Translations under genes and position numbers: made by a program | The notes under the pieces: model-generated | The model's database searches: none | Seen by the model: only the letters and a program-made list of their open reading frames with translations | What the model was told of the DNA's origin: nothing | Source of the DNA: Myroides sp. N17-2 | Lineage (GTDB): Bacteria > Bacteroidota > Bacteroidia > Flavobacteriales > Flavobacteriaceae | Reading direction: 5' to 3' | DNA length: 64,000 bases | NCBI RefSeq assembly: GCF_002286775.1 | Contig: NZ_NSGJ01000014.1 | Coordinates: forward strand, 47,364 to 111,363 | Part shown: one piece after another, positions 55,736 to 63,963 of the stretch | Position numbering within the stretch: position 1 is the first letter of the stretch | Layout of the letters: the number at the start of each line of letters is the position of its first letter

Positions 55736-56235
55736 AAAGAAAACTGCACGAATTTCTCAATTCGTCCCTATCTAACGATACACTTGTTTTTGATCTAATA
55801 TTTTCTTTTTTTAGGTTGACTAACCTTGCTTTTTTTCTGTGTAATAGAATGCTTTTTTAGGGTTAGTTATACGCTAAAATTCTAATGGCAAAATACTTAT
55901 TGTAAAATACCTGTGCCATAGGGTGTACTATTATTAGTTGAATAGTGATGAACAAAAAACGTTTTTTACCATAGAAAAAAAGTGTATTGAGCTGAGCCCA
56001 GTAAATGTGTTAAAGATGAGAGAGTAGAATCTTTGAATTTTATAAGAAGGTTCCTTCTAGTCCACTTCTTGTCTCCTATGCAGTCGAGTAGGGAAGTGTT
56101 TTTACATAAAAAATTTGCCCAAAACGTCAGATGTTGGAGTTTGTGTGTAAAAAAGGTGTAAATCATTAGGCTTCTTTTTCCTATCTGAACAGGTTAAATA
56201 ATTTGCTTATGCTATCTTTTAAAAACGCATAAAGT
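55736..56235. other. Intergenic region without recognised gene
   Basis: 500 nt of AT-rich sequence with no convincing ORF, hairpin or promoter until the TetR operator. Confidence 0.5.
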
Positions 56236-56269
56236 AGACAGAATTGTCTGTTTTTTTTTATTACATTTG
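56236..56269 (+). promoter_or_regulatory. TetR-type operator and -7 element
   Basis: The inverted repeat AGACA-GAAT-TGTCT (56236-56249) is followed by TACATTTG (56262-56269), 4 nt before the TetR start codon. The operator covers the -33 region, so self-repression is likely, and the transcript should begin at the ATG. Confidence 0.55.
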
Positions 56270-56273
56270 CTGT

Positions 56274-56807
56274 ATGAAAGATAATTCACCTAAAGAGAGG
56301 ATATTAAAAGCGGCGACTTTGCTCTTCCATCAGCAGGGGTACAATAATACAGGTATCAATGCTGTAATAGAAGAAGCTAAAGTGGCTAAGGCTAGCTTTT
56401 ACGACCATTTTAAAACGAAGGATGACTTAGCTGTAGAGTATCTTAATCGTAGGCATAGCTATTGGTTTGAAGGGTTACGGGTTTTGGTAGAGAAGAAGCG
56501 CACTGAAAAAGAGAAAGTAATAGCAGTCTTCACTTATATTATGGAGATGAATAAGAAAGAGGGGTATAGAGGATGTGCATTTCTAAATATGTTAGCTGAA
56601 CTACCACAGGATAAAGGCAAGATTTACGATGTTATTCATCAGCACAAGCAGGAGTTAAAGGCTTTTTTTGAAACAGTAGTTGCTGATCAAGGGAAGGCGT
56701 TTACCTTATATATGTTATTTGAAGCGGGGTTAACAGAGAGCCGTGTGTATCAAAATTCGGATTGTGTGAAGAAGATTATAGATTTACTAAAGAAAGATGT
56801 ATTATAA
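56274..56807 (+). CDS. TetR-family transcriptional regulator
   Basis: The protein has 177 residues from MKDNSPKERILKAATLLFHQQGY. The N-terminal helix-turn-helix is TGINAVIEEAKVAKASFYDHFKTKDDLAVEYL. The C-terminal ligand domain has GCAFLNMLAEL, as in the AcrR/YxaF-like group. The frame is open 10 codons further upstream, but only from a TTG located in the operator. Its stop directly abuts the HPP gene start, so it likely controls itself and that gene. Inducer unknown. Confidence 0.9.
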   Translation: MKDNSPKERILKAATLLFHQQGYNNTGINAVIEEAKVAKASFYDHFKTKDDLAVEYLNRRHSYWFEGLRVLVEKKRTEKEKVIAVFTYIMEMNKKEGYRGCAFLNMLAELPQDKGKIYDVIHQHKQELKAFFETVVADQGKAFTLYMLFEAGLTESRVYQNSDCVKKIIDLLKKDVL

Positions 56808-57317
56808 ATGAAGAGATATATAGCGAAGTTTAAAACAACTGAAATGAGTCCTAAGTCGGCTACCTCTACCCATTCTATTTATTCAGGTATTGGTGGAATG
56901 TTAGCTATAGGTGTAATTGCCTATATGACGAAGGAATTATCAATGCCTTTAATTATGGCTCCTTTCGGTGCGACGTGTGTATTGGCATTTGGTGTACCTG
57001 ATAGCCCTTTAGCGCAACCACGTAATATCATAGGAGGACATTTATTAGCAAGTGTAGTGGGGTTACTTTGTTTGATGTTTTTAGGGACAGAGTGGTACTC
57101 ACTAGCGATAGGAGTAGGAGCTGCGATAGGATTAATGCTATTGACTAAGACTACTCATCCACCAGCAGGAGCAGATCCTCTAGTTATTATATTAGGAGGC
57201 GCTAGTTGGTCTTTTATAATTAACCCTGTATTGACAGGAGCGGTTATTATCACCGTTATAGCCTTGCTTTTTAATAATATAAGCAAGAAAAGAAAGTATC
57301 CGAAGTATTGGTGGTAA
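56808..57317 (+). CDS. HPP-family membrane protein
   Basis: The protein has 169 residues with four membrane segments. The signature TKTTHPPAGADPLVIILGG contains the HPP motif after which the family is named, and MAPFGATCVLAFGVPDSPLAQPRNIIGGH is also characteristic. Some members in plastids and cyanobacteria transport nitrite; the role here is unknown. It starts on the base after the TetR stop codon, hence is translationally coupled and probably TetR-controlled. Confidence 0.88.
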   Translation: MKRYIAKFKTTEMSPKSATSTHSIYSGIGGMLAIGVIAYMTKELSMPLIMAPFGATCVLAFGVPDSPLAQPRNIIGGHLLASVVGLLCLMFLGTEWYSLAIGVGAAIGLMLLTKTTHPPAGADPLVIILGGASWSFIINPVLTGAVIITVIALLFNNISKKRKYPKYWW

Positions 57318-57401
57318 TGGTTAGAGAGTATTGGGTTTGACCAATAAATGATATTTGTGTGATAAATAAGATTTATCTAATTTTACCTAAAAGATGATAA
57401 G

Positions 57402-58640
57402 ATGAAATTAAAGAAGTTATACTTAAAGAATATTGGCCCTTTCTTAGATGATGAGATAGAATTTGCTACTAATGAAAATGCGGGTAGTCAAGTAACTATT
57501 ATCACTGGAGAGAATGGGGCTGGTAAGACTATTATCATCGATGCGATTAGAAAGATGTTTTTGGAATATGAGAGTGATAGCATCCGTTCAATAAGAAGGA
57601 ATAATGATTTTTTATTGAATATGGAGTTAGAGTTGAATTATGCTAATTTGTTATTAGAAGCGAGGTTAAATGAAGGTAATAGCAAAGAGAGTTTTGACAT
57701 TTATAATAGAGGAGAAAAGTATGAATTTTTTCTTAGAGCATTATTCGATTCATCATCAAAAGGAAATAAATGGATACTAAACTATTGGACATCACAGAAT
57801 GATCACCAAACATTTCATATAAATGCCTTAGGTTTTATTAAACCTGAAGGTTATTTAAGAAATTGCTTAGATGGTATTCAGCGTAATACAGATACAACGC
57901 AGGTAATTACATTCTTTGATTATTTTAAATCATCTAGTAATCCTACAGAGAGAGCGGAAGGAGAGTATATCTACGGTGTATTAAAGAAGATATTTGAGAT
58001 TAGTCTTTTAGATGGAGAGCTGTTACACGTAGAGCGTTCTACTTTCTTGCCTGTTATTAGACAGAATGGAGTGGATATAACGATAGAGAAGTTGAGTAGT
58101 GGTAATCTGTATTTAGTACAACGATTAATCTCTTTATTAAGTCAGATGTATTCTGTCTATAAGCTAAATGATTTGCTTTTAGAGGAACTGTGTTTAACAC
58201 CTGGAGTGTTATTAATAGACGAAGCAGAGAATCATTTACACCCTAAGTGGCAAAAGACTTTCTTAAACTCTATTTTAAAGTTGTTCCCTAATATACAGAT
58301 TATAGTGACTACACATTCTCCATTTATCGTGGGATCTGTAGAAGGGGCAAAAGTATATGTGTGTAAACCAGAAGTAGGTTACTCAAGGATAATAGATGAG
58401 ACTAGTAGATATTCTAATAAACCTATTGAAGAGATATTGAGTTCTGATGTATTTGGAGAAACAAGTTCTTTTGCAAATGCTGAAATTGATAAACTGTTAC
58501 AGGAAAGAATCAAGGCAATCGAAGCTGGTGATAAGATTAAAGAAAAGGAAATAGAAGAAAAGTTAGTAGCTATTAATCCACAGTATTTTGGTTACTTGAA
58601 TTTAGATGATACGCTTAAACAATTATTAGAAGCTAAGTAA
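57402..58640 (+). CDS. ptuA: AAA ATPase, Septu PtuA-like
   Basis: The protein has 412 residues. It belongs to the SMC/OLD-type ATPase group: N-terminal MKLKKLYLKNIGPFLDDEIEF, Walker A GENGAGKT (36-43), signature-like LSSGNLYLVQRLISLL, Walker B VLLIDEAENHLHPKWQ (~270) and H-loop TTHSPFIVGSVEGAKVY. Its stop overlaps the start of an HNH-nuclease gene by one base. An ATPase of this type followed by a TIGR02646-type HNH protein is the makeup of the Septu anti-phage system. It is somewhat shorter than many PtuA proteins. Confidence 0.75.
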   Translation: MKLKKLYLKNIGPFLDDEIEFATNENAGSQVTIITGENGAGKTIIIDAIRKMFLEYESDSIRSIRRNNDFLLNMELELNYANLLLEARLNEGNSKESFDIYNRGEKYEFFLRALFDSSSKGNKWILNYWTSQNDHQTFHINALGFIKPEGYLRNCLDGIQRNTDTTQVITFFDYFKSSSNPTERAEGEYIYGVLKKIFEISLLDGELLHVERSTFLPVIRQNGVDITIEKLSSGNLYLVQRLISLLSQMYSVYKLNDLLLEELCLTPGVLLIDEAENHLHPKWQKTFLNSILKLFPNIQIIVTTHSPFIVGSVEGAKVYVCKPEVGYSRIIDETSRYSNKPIEEILSSDVFGETSSFANAEIDKLLQERIKAIEAGDKIKEKEIEEKLVAINPQYFGYLNLDDTLKQLLEAK

Positions 58641-59272
58641 TGAGGCATATTGATCGATTAGATAAGCCTCAGAAATTAGTAGATAATGAGGTAGTATGGA
58701 CAGAAAGGTTTATAACATCTGGTAAAGACAGACCTAGTTCAGCTCAATATGGGCATAAAGAGGTAAAGGAGATTTTAGCTAGAAGTAGCTTCTATAAATG
58801 TTTTTATAGTGAGGTTAAGTTTAATGATTTAAGTGAAGCTCAAGTAGATCATTATGTTGAGGTGTCTGAGGATCCAACTAAAGCCTTTGAATGGGAGAAC
58901 TTATATCTCTCACATAAAGATAGTAATGTCGGAAAGATAGCTAATGGAGCTTTGCCTAATGAGAATTGTTTAGATCCTTGTACAGCAACAGACGCTGAGA
59001 TAGAAGAGCATTTAGGTTTTGAAGATGAGGTTGTTATTGGATTAAGTGTGATAGGAAGAAATACAATACAGAAGTATCATCTGAATAAACCATTGTATAA
59101 TACACTTAGAAGTACAGAGCTGAGAAAATTAGATAAGATTATTAGACAAAGAGCTTTATTAGAGCTGCCTTTTGATGATATGTTTAAGGATAAATTGAGA
59201 ATATTTGCCAATCCTGATCAAGCTTTTTCGTTGATGTTTAAAAAGTTGCTCATAGAAAATGGTTTGATGTAG
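58640..59272 (+). CDS. ptuB: HNH-family nuclease, Septu PtuB-like (altered zinc site)
   Basis: The protein has 210 residues. It follows the TIGR02646 layout: KCFYSEVKF (Cys54), QVDHYVEV (His71), FEWENLYLS (Asn87) and HKDSNVGK (Asn96), giving the H-N-N catalytic triad. Of the four cysteines that usually bind structural zinc (CxxC...CxxC), only Cys54 remains; the others are Ser57, His92 and Ser95. The C-terminal ~90 residues are helical. In Septu the ATPase holds the nuclease, and the complex degrades DNA during phage infection. Confidence 0.72.
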   Translation: MRHIDRLDKPQKLVDNEVVWTERFITSGKDRPSSAQYGHKEVKEILARSSFYKCFYSEVKFNDLSEAQVDHYVEVSEDPTKAFEWENLYLSHKDSNVGKIANGALPNENCLDPCTATDAEIEEHLGFEDEVVIGLSVIGRNTIQKYHLNKPLYNTLRSTELRKLDKIIRQRALLELPFDDMFKDKLRIFANPDQAFSLMFKKLLIENGLM

Positions 59273-59303
59273 TTAATATTCATTAAACAATATCAGAAAT
59301 AGT

Positions 59304-59348
59304 AAAAAGAGTATATAGACGTTTAAGTATGTTTATATACTCTTTTTG
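59304..59348 (+). terminator. Terminator of the Septu-like operon
   Basis: A 14-bp stem AAAAAGAGTATATA/TATATACTCTTTTT with a 17-nt loop, followed by GTTTTT. Confidence 0.8.
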
Positions 59349-59425
59349 TTTTTATAAGAGAATTGAACCCCCATTTTAATAATAAACTCAAAATTTATAT
59401 CTTGCAGTAACAAAAACAAAAAAAC

Positions 59426-61102
59426 ATGAAGAAAGTTATATTATCAGCTTTTATACTATGTGGAAGTATATTACAAGTAGTAGCACAGAACCCCCAGGCG
59501 TATAAAAATGGAGTAATCGTATCCGGGCATCCAGAAGCAAGTAGAGTAGGAGTAGATATCCTTAAAAAAGGAGGAAATGCTATCGATGCTGCTGTGGCGG
59601 TAGAGTTAGCATTGGCAGTGGTGTATCCTAATGCAGGTAATATAGGTGGCGGTGGATTTATCGTATATCGCAGTCACGATGGAAAGGTAGATGCACTAGA
59701 TTATAGAGAAAAAGCGCCTATGCAGGCGAGAGAAAATATGTATTGGGGTGGAGATGGAGAAGCGATTACTGAGTTGAGTATGAAAGGTGGGCTAGCATCA
59801 GGAGTACCTGGTACAATTGATGGAATGGTAAAAGCACATGCTAAGTATGGTACGTTAAAATGGGAGGAGTTGGTACAACCCGCTATTGATCTAGCTGAGA
59901 AAGGGTTTTATATTACTGAAAAACAAGCTGGGGAGTTCACTAAGCAACACGATAATTTTGTGAAGTTTAGTACACAAAAGACAGCTATCACAGATAGATC
60001 ACAATGGAATAAAGGAGATCTATTCGTTCAAAAAGATTTGGCTGAGACACTTAAACGCGTACAGAAAGAAGGAAGAAAGGGATTCTATGAAGGAAAGACT
60101 GCACAGTTAATCGTGGAGGAAATGAAGAGAGGGAATGGGATGATGACACTGGAGGATTTGAAACGTTATGAAGCAAAATGGAGAACGCCAATCACAGGAG
60201 AATATAAGGGAATCAAGGTTATCTCTATGCCACCGCCAAGTAGTGGAGGAATAGCGTTAATCTCGCTGTTCCAATCTATAGAGAAATATCCGTTGTCACA
60301 ATGGGGATTCCAGTCTGAGAAAACAGTGCAAGTAATGGTAGAGGCTGAGCGTAGAGTATATGCAGATAGAGCGGAACACTTAGGAGATCCTGACTTTTAT
60401 AAAGTTCCAGTAAAGCAATTGGTAAATAAAGATTATAATGTGGAGCGTATGGCATCTATGTCTTTTGACAAGGCGACAAAGAGTGCCGATATTAAAGCTG
60501 GTGCATTAGGGGGATATGAGAGTGAAGAAACAACGCATTACTGTGTAGTGGATAAATGGGGAAATGCTGTGTCAGCAACGACGACATTAAACGATTCGTA
60601 TGGATCTAAGACTATCGTAGGAGGTGGGGGATTCTTATTGAATAATGAGATGGACGATTTCTCTGTGAAGCCTGGTACACCTAATATGTACGGGTTAGTA
60701 GGCGGAAAGGCTAATGCAATAGAGCCTGAGAAGCGAATGCTTAGTTCGATGTCTCCTACTATTTTAGAGAAGAACAATAAGTTATATATGGTAGTGGGGA
60801 CTCCTGGAGGATCAACAATTATTACCTCGGTATTCCAAACGATATTAAATGTTACTGAATTTGGGATGAATATGCAAGAGGCAGTATCTGCTCCTCGTTT
60901 TCACCACCAATGGCTTCCTGATCACATTGATTATGAACCAACGGCTATCACAGCAGGTGTACGTAAAGCACTTACTGATAAAGGGTATATCCTAAAAGAA
61001 CGCAAGCCATATGGGCGTGTTGAGGGAGTTCTTGTAAATAAGAATGGTACTTATCAGGCTGGTGCAGATACACGTGGTGATGATGTCGCTGTAGGATACT
61101 AA
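59426..61102 (+). CDS. ggt: Gamma-glutamyltransferase
   Basis: The protein has 558 residues with signal peptide MKKVILSAFILCGSILQVVAQ. It is an Ntn hydrolase made as a precursor that cleaves itself before Thr369 (TTHYCVVDKWGNAVSATTT); the new N-terminal Thr is the nucleophile. Other motifs are GGNAIDAAVAVELALAVV, GNIGGGGFIVY and LSSMSPTILEKNNKLYMVVGTPGGSTII. It hydrolyses glutathione and other gamma-glutamyl compounds in the periplasm. Single gene with its own terminator. Confidence 0.95.
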   Translation: MKKVILSAFILCGSILQVVAQNPQAYKNGVIVSGHPEASRVGVDILKKGGNAIDAAVAVELALAVVYPNAGNIGGGGFIVYRSHDGKVDALDYREKAPMQARENMYWGGDGEAITELSMKGGLASGVPGTIDGMVKAHAKYGTLKWEELVQPAIDLAEKGFYITEKQAGEFTKQHDNFVKFSTQKTAITDRSQWNKGDLFVQKDLAETLKRVQKEGRKGFYEGKTAQLIVEEMKRGNGMMTLEDLKRYEAKWRTPITGEYKGIKVISMPPPSSGGIALISLFQSIEKYPLSQWGFQSEKTVQVMVEAERRVYADRAEHLGDPDFYKVPVKQLVNKDYNVERMASMSFDKATKSADIKAGALGGYESEETTHYCVVDKWGNAVSATTTLNDSYGSKTIVGGGGFLLNNEMDDFSVKPGTPNMYGLVGGKANAIEPEKRMLSSMSPTILEKNNKLYMVVGTPGGSTIITSVFQTILNVTEFGMNMQEAVSAPRFHHQWLPDHIDYEPTAITAGVRKALTDKGYILKERKPYGRVEGVLVNKNGTYQAGADTRGDDVAVGY

Positions 61103-61140
61103 TTTAATTAGGAATTAGTGGCTTTCAGCCATGGTGATAT

Positions 61141-61172
61141 AAAGACTGTCTTTTATAAGACGGTCTTTTTTT
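61141..61172 (+). terminator. Terminator of ggt
   Basis: AAAGACTGTCTT pairs with AAGACGGTCTTT (one G-U), followed by seven T. Confidence 0.85.
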
Positions 61173-61194
61173 GATTGTGGATATTGGGCGTGAT

Positions 61195-61290
61195 GTATAT
61201 TCGCAATCAATATCCACAACGTATTTTCATAATATATTTCTACAACGGTACGGGCGTATTACTATACGCCCACATTAAACATCTACTAGA
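61195..61290. repeat. REP-family repeat, left direct copy
   Basis: TATATTCGCAATCAATATC, then ACAACGTATTT, then hairpin GGGCGTAT-TACT-ATACGCCC (61252-61271) and ACATCTACTAGATGT. The same order of blocks recurs in the same orientation at 63058-63145. Confidence 0.7.
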
Positions 61291-61358
61291 TGTTTTCTAG
61301 CATTCTGTCCTTTGCTAGCGCAACTGTGGGGAATTACTATGTGGATGTACATGGGCAA

Positions 61359-61377
61359 CAATTCTTAATTCTTAATT
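61359..61377. repeat. Left inverted repeat of the WG-repeat gene
   Basis: CAATTCTTAATTCTTAATT is the perfect 19-bp complement of 62974-62992 on the other side of the gene. The similarity continues outward for about five bases with one indel. Confidence 0.75.
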
Positions 61378-61427
61378 GATATGCGCTTTTTTGGAGTGAA
61401 AAAACACTGGTGTATAGGAGGTTACAT

Positions 61428-62975
61428 ATGAAAAAATCACTATATTTAGGAGACTTTTTAAACTTCAGGCTTATGGACACCACATCAACTAATAAGACCG
61501 CTGTTATATATCCTTTTTTAGATAAAGGGGGGATGTATGGCTATTGTAATCAAGACAAACAAATCGTTATCAGTCAGCAGTATGCCGATGGTGAATTATT
61601 CACTAAGTCGGGTTATGCTGTTGTACGCGATAAGGAGGGGTTATATGGTGTGATTGATTTGCAAAATAAGGAAGTCCTGAAGTGTAGGTTTGAGAAGATA
61701 GAGTTGTATGAAGTAGGGGGTTTTACAGTAGCGAAGACTGTTCATTCCTATACTGTTTACAGTCGTTTTTGGCAATGGAAGTTCTTGCCTAATTTTAATG
61801 TAATGAGTGCTGGTGCTTCACTAAAACCACTGTGGGGAACAGAAGTATTTCGTACTAAAACGACGGTATTAGTGTTGGATACAAAACAAGTGCTGGAGTC
61901 CAGAACAGTTTCTAAAGAAGGGCTATACGAAAGTACAGAAGAGATTAAGATAAATAAAATTGGTGCTAAGTTGATTCAGATAGGAGATGATTTGTATTTT
62001 GCTAAAAGTGATCGATTAAAACGCATTGTCAAAAGAGTTGTTAGTACCTATGACAATGGATTGAGATGGGTGAGGAAAGTGAATGAAGATGAGGTAAGGG
62101 TTTATAATCTAAAAGGAAAACGCATTAAGTCTTATGAAATCATTCCGCAGCCGATTTTTCCTATTACCTATAAAGGAAAGGAATATAAAGTACGCATGAA
62201 TACAGAGAAGTCTCACTTGGCTGCCAAACCAGTTATATGTAGGGATACAACGGGTAATGGGCGTTATTATGTGAACTATGAGTTTGATATGTATGTGCCA
62301 GTACATCTGAAAGTGATTACAATCAAAAGTGAGCGTACGATACAAGACATTTGGCAGCATGTGCTAAATATATATCCTGTGCCTTCGAAGCAATTCTTTA
62401 TTGTGGAAGTGGCTCCTGTAGATAGTGATAATCGCCATAATGAGTTCTATATTTTAACTAAGCACGGTGTATTAAAAGATTGTTTAGATAAGCCAAGTGA
62501 TTATTCGATTACTTCGTATTACAATGAAGTGATTTGGCCTGCGAAGGAACTTTTGATTGATGATAAGGATATTCCTGAAGGTTTCTTATTAGAAAAGATT
62601 AATGCTATTAGCAGTGTGAAGGAACCGTTGTATTTTGTTTCTATCAAGAAGGATCAAGTTAACAGAATTGGGATATGGAATGTAGAGTGTCGTCAATGGG
62701 TATTGTCACCTCGTTTTTATTCTTTGCGATTAATGCGCAATATCAAGTATTGTGTATTTCAATTGGAAGAGCAAGGGTTATATGGAATAATTGATGTACG
62801 CACTGGTCTAGTGGTCTACGAACCTGTATTTGTGACTGTGAGAGATGGAGCTGATTATCTCGCAGAGGTGGAATTAGAAAGAGAGAAAGAGGAGCGTAAA
62901 AACGAGTACAATTGTTTCTATGTGAATCTAAAAAATGGAGAGGAGTTTCATCCAGGAAAGAATATCTTGAGGTAA
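61428..62975 (+). CDS. WG-repeat-like protein of unknown function
   Basis: The protein has 515 residues. It contains beta-repeats of the WG type: GMYGYCNQDKQIVISQQY, KEGLYGVIDLQNKEVLKCRF and, at the C-terminus, EQGLYGIIDVRTGLVVYEPVF. There is no signal peptide and function is unknown. The ATG at 61428 is preceded by AGGAGG seven bases upstream, a full Shine-Dalgarno sequence that is unusual in this genome. The frame opens 6 codons earlier at a GTG. The gene is enclosed by 19-bp inverted repeats and outside these by REP-family direct repeats. Confidence 0.75.
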   Translation: MKKSLYLGDFLNFRLMDTTSTNKTAVIYPFLDKGGMYGYCNQDKQIVISQQYADGELFTKSGYAVVRDKEGLYGVIDLQNKEVLKCRFEKIELYEVGGFTVAKTVHSYTVYSRFWQWKFLPNFNVMSAGASLKPLWGTEVFRTKTTVLVLDTKQVLESRTVSKEGLYESTEEIKINKIGAKLIQIGDDLYFAKSDRLKRIVKRVVSTYDNGLRWVRKVNEDEVRVYNLKGKRIKSYEIIPQPIFPITYKGKEYKVRMNTEKSHLAAKPVICRDTTGNGRYYVNYEFDMYVPVHLKVITIKSERTIQDIWQHVLNIYPVPSKQFFIVEVAPVDSDNRHNEFYILTKHGVLKDCLDKPSDYSITSYYNEVIWPAKELLIDDKDIPEGFLLEKINAISSVKEPLYFVSIKKDQVNRIGIWNVECRQWVLSPRFYSLRLMRNIKYCVFQLEEQGLYGIIDVRTGLVVYEPVFVTVRDGADYLAEVELEREKEERKNEYNCFYVNLKNGEEFHPGKNILR

Positions 62976-62992
62976 TTAAGAATTAAGAATTG
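62974..62992. repeat. Right inverted repeat of the WG-repeat gene
   Basis: AATTAAGAATTAAGAATTG overlaps the stop codon of the gene and pairs perfectly with 61359-61377. Confidence 0.75.
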
Positions 62993-63057
62993 TTTGCCTT
63001 ATAGGCAGTAAGTACTCAGATGACGTGATATATAGTGTGATGTGTATACATCCACAA

Positions 63058-63145
63058 TATATATTCGCAATCAATATCGACAACGTATTTCCGCAATCGT
63101 AGGGACGTATCACATACGTCCACATAAAACATCCTTGGATGTTTT
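63058..63145. repeat. REP-family repeat, right direct copy
   Basis: TATATATTCGCAATCAATATC, then ACAACGTATTT, then GTAG (63099-63102) + GGACGTAT-CAC-ATACGTCC, then AAAACATCC-TT-GGATGTTTT (63126-63145). It has the same block order as 61195-61290. Confidence 0.75.
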
Positions 63146-63198
63146 CATAATAATTATGTGCCGACAGGGCGTGATGTGTATTATAATAATTAAAAAAA

Positions 63199-63234
63199 TA
63201 AAAGCCCAATAACAGCATGTTATTGGGCTTTTTG
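63199..63234. terminator. Terminator of the FMN reductase gene (bidirectional)
   Basis: A 15-bp stem AAAAGCCCAATAACA/TGTTATTGGGCTTTT, with A/T runs on both sides. Confidence 0.85.
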
Positions 63235-63241
63235 GTTGGAG

Positions 63242-63769
63242 TTAAGAAAGTTCTTGTTTAAAAGTATTTATTTTATCTCTTAATTGTGAGGCTAGTTCGG
63301 GTGTGTGGATTGTTCCATTACTAAAGTTATCTTGGAAACTTGGTAGTGAGAACTGCGCTTTTATGTTTCCTCCAAAGTAAGGGAAGATTGTAGCAGCACT
63401 TTCCATAACAGACTGTCCGCCACGTGGACCTGGAGAGGTAGATAATAGTAGCATCGGTTTATTCTGAAAGAAGTTTTTCTCTACTCTAGATCCCCAGTCA
63501 AAGATATTCTTAAAGGCAGTGCTAAAGGTACCGTTGTGTTCTGCTAATCCTATGATTATAGCATCTGCATTCTTGATCGCTTCATTAAAGTCTAATGCTT
63601 GTTGAGGAACACCTTTATTGTTTCTATCCTGTGAATAGATAGGCATTTCATAGTCATTGATGTCTATAATTTGGATAGTATGATCTTCGAATTGAGTTGT
63701 TGCGTTTTTAACTAATTGTAAGTTGATTGAAGTGCTGCTATTAGTAGCAGCGAATGCTAATATATTCAT
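63242..63769 (-). CDS. NAD(P)H-dependent FMN reductase
   Basis: The protein has 175 residues of the flavodoxin-like fold. Motifs are LAFAATNSSTSINLQL for the FMN phosphate, ADAIIIGLAEHNGTFSTAFKNIFDW, KPMLLLSTSPGPRGGQSVMESA, the arrangement of the ChrR/YieF-ArsH-type quinone and azo reductases. It reduces FMN, quinones or other oxidants with NAD(P)H. TATCTTTG at 63798-63805 (minus) is its -7 element. It is divergent from a gene starting at 63964; that gene may be its regulator. Confidence 0.9.
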   Translation of the reverse strand: MNILAFAATNSSTSINLQLVKNATTQFEDHTIQIIDINDYEMPIYSQDRNNKGVPQQALDFNEAIKNADAIIIGLAEHNGTFSTAFKNIFDWGSRVEKNFFQNKPMLLLSTSPGPRGGQSVMESAATIFPYFGGNIKAQFSLPSFQDNFSNGTIHTPELASQLRDKINTFKQELS

Positions 63770-63898
63770 TGGTATTACTCTTTATGTTTTGATAGGACAA
63801 AGATATTGTGTGGGATGAGGTATTCTACTTAATGTAGGATAAGAAAGTAGGTTTAAAGGATTAATGTCTGCTAGTAAATACTTTATTGGTCGCAGACT

Positions 63899-63926
63899 AT
63901 AGTTAAAACTATGCACTTTAGTGCAT
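63899..63926. promoter_or_regulatory. Two adjacent perfect palindromes, probable operator
   Basis: ATAGTT-AA-AACTAT (63899-63912) runs into ATGCACT-TT-AGTGCAT (63911-63926), in the gap between divergent genes and 38-65 nt before the predicted start of the rightward one. Confidence 0.5.
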
Positions 63927-63951
63927 TTAGCTTTCAGCTTCTAAAAATGTT

Positions 63952-63959
63952 TACCTTTG
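63952..63959 (+). promoter_or_regulatory. -7 element (TACCTTTG) of the edge gene
   Basis: TACCTTTG is 4 nt before the ATG at 63964, so the transcript would be leaderless. Confidence 0.5.
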
Positions 63960-63963
63960 ATAT

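Noticed and set aside
57402..59272. Retron or restriction system in place of Septu
   Set aside because: No reverse transcriptase, retron RNA, methyltransferase or specificity subunit lies next to the ATPase-HNH pair.
62976..63218. 80-codon minus-strand frame after the WG-repeat gene
   Set aside because: It lies entirely in inverted-repeat and REP sequence and shares its peptide with the 50-kb repeat.
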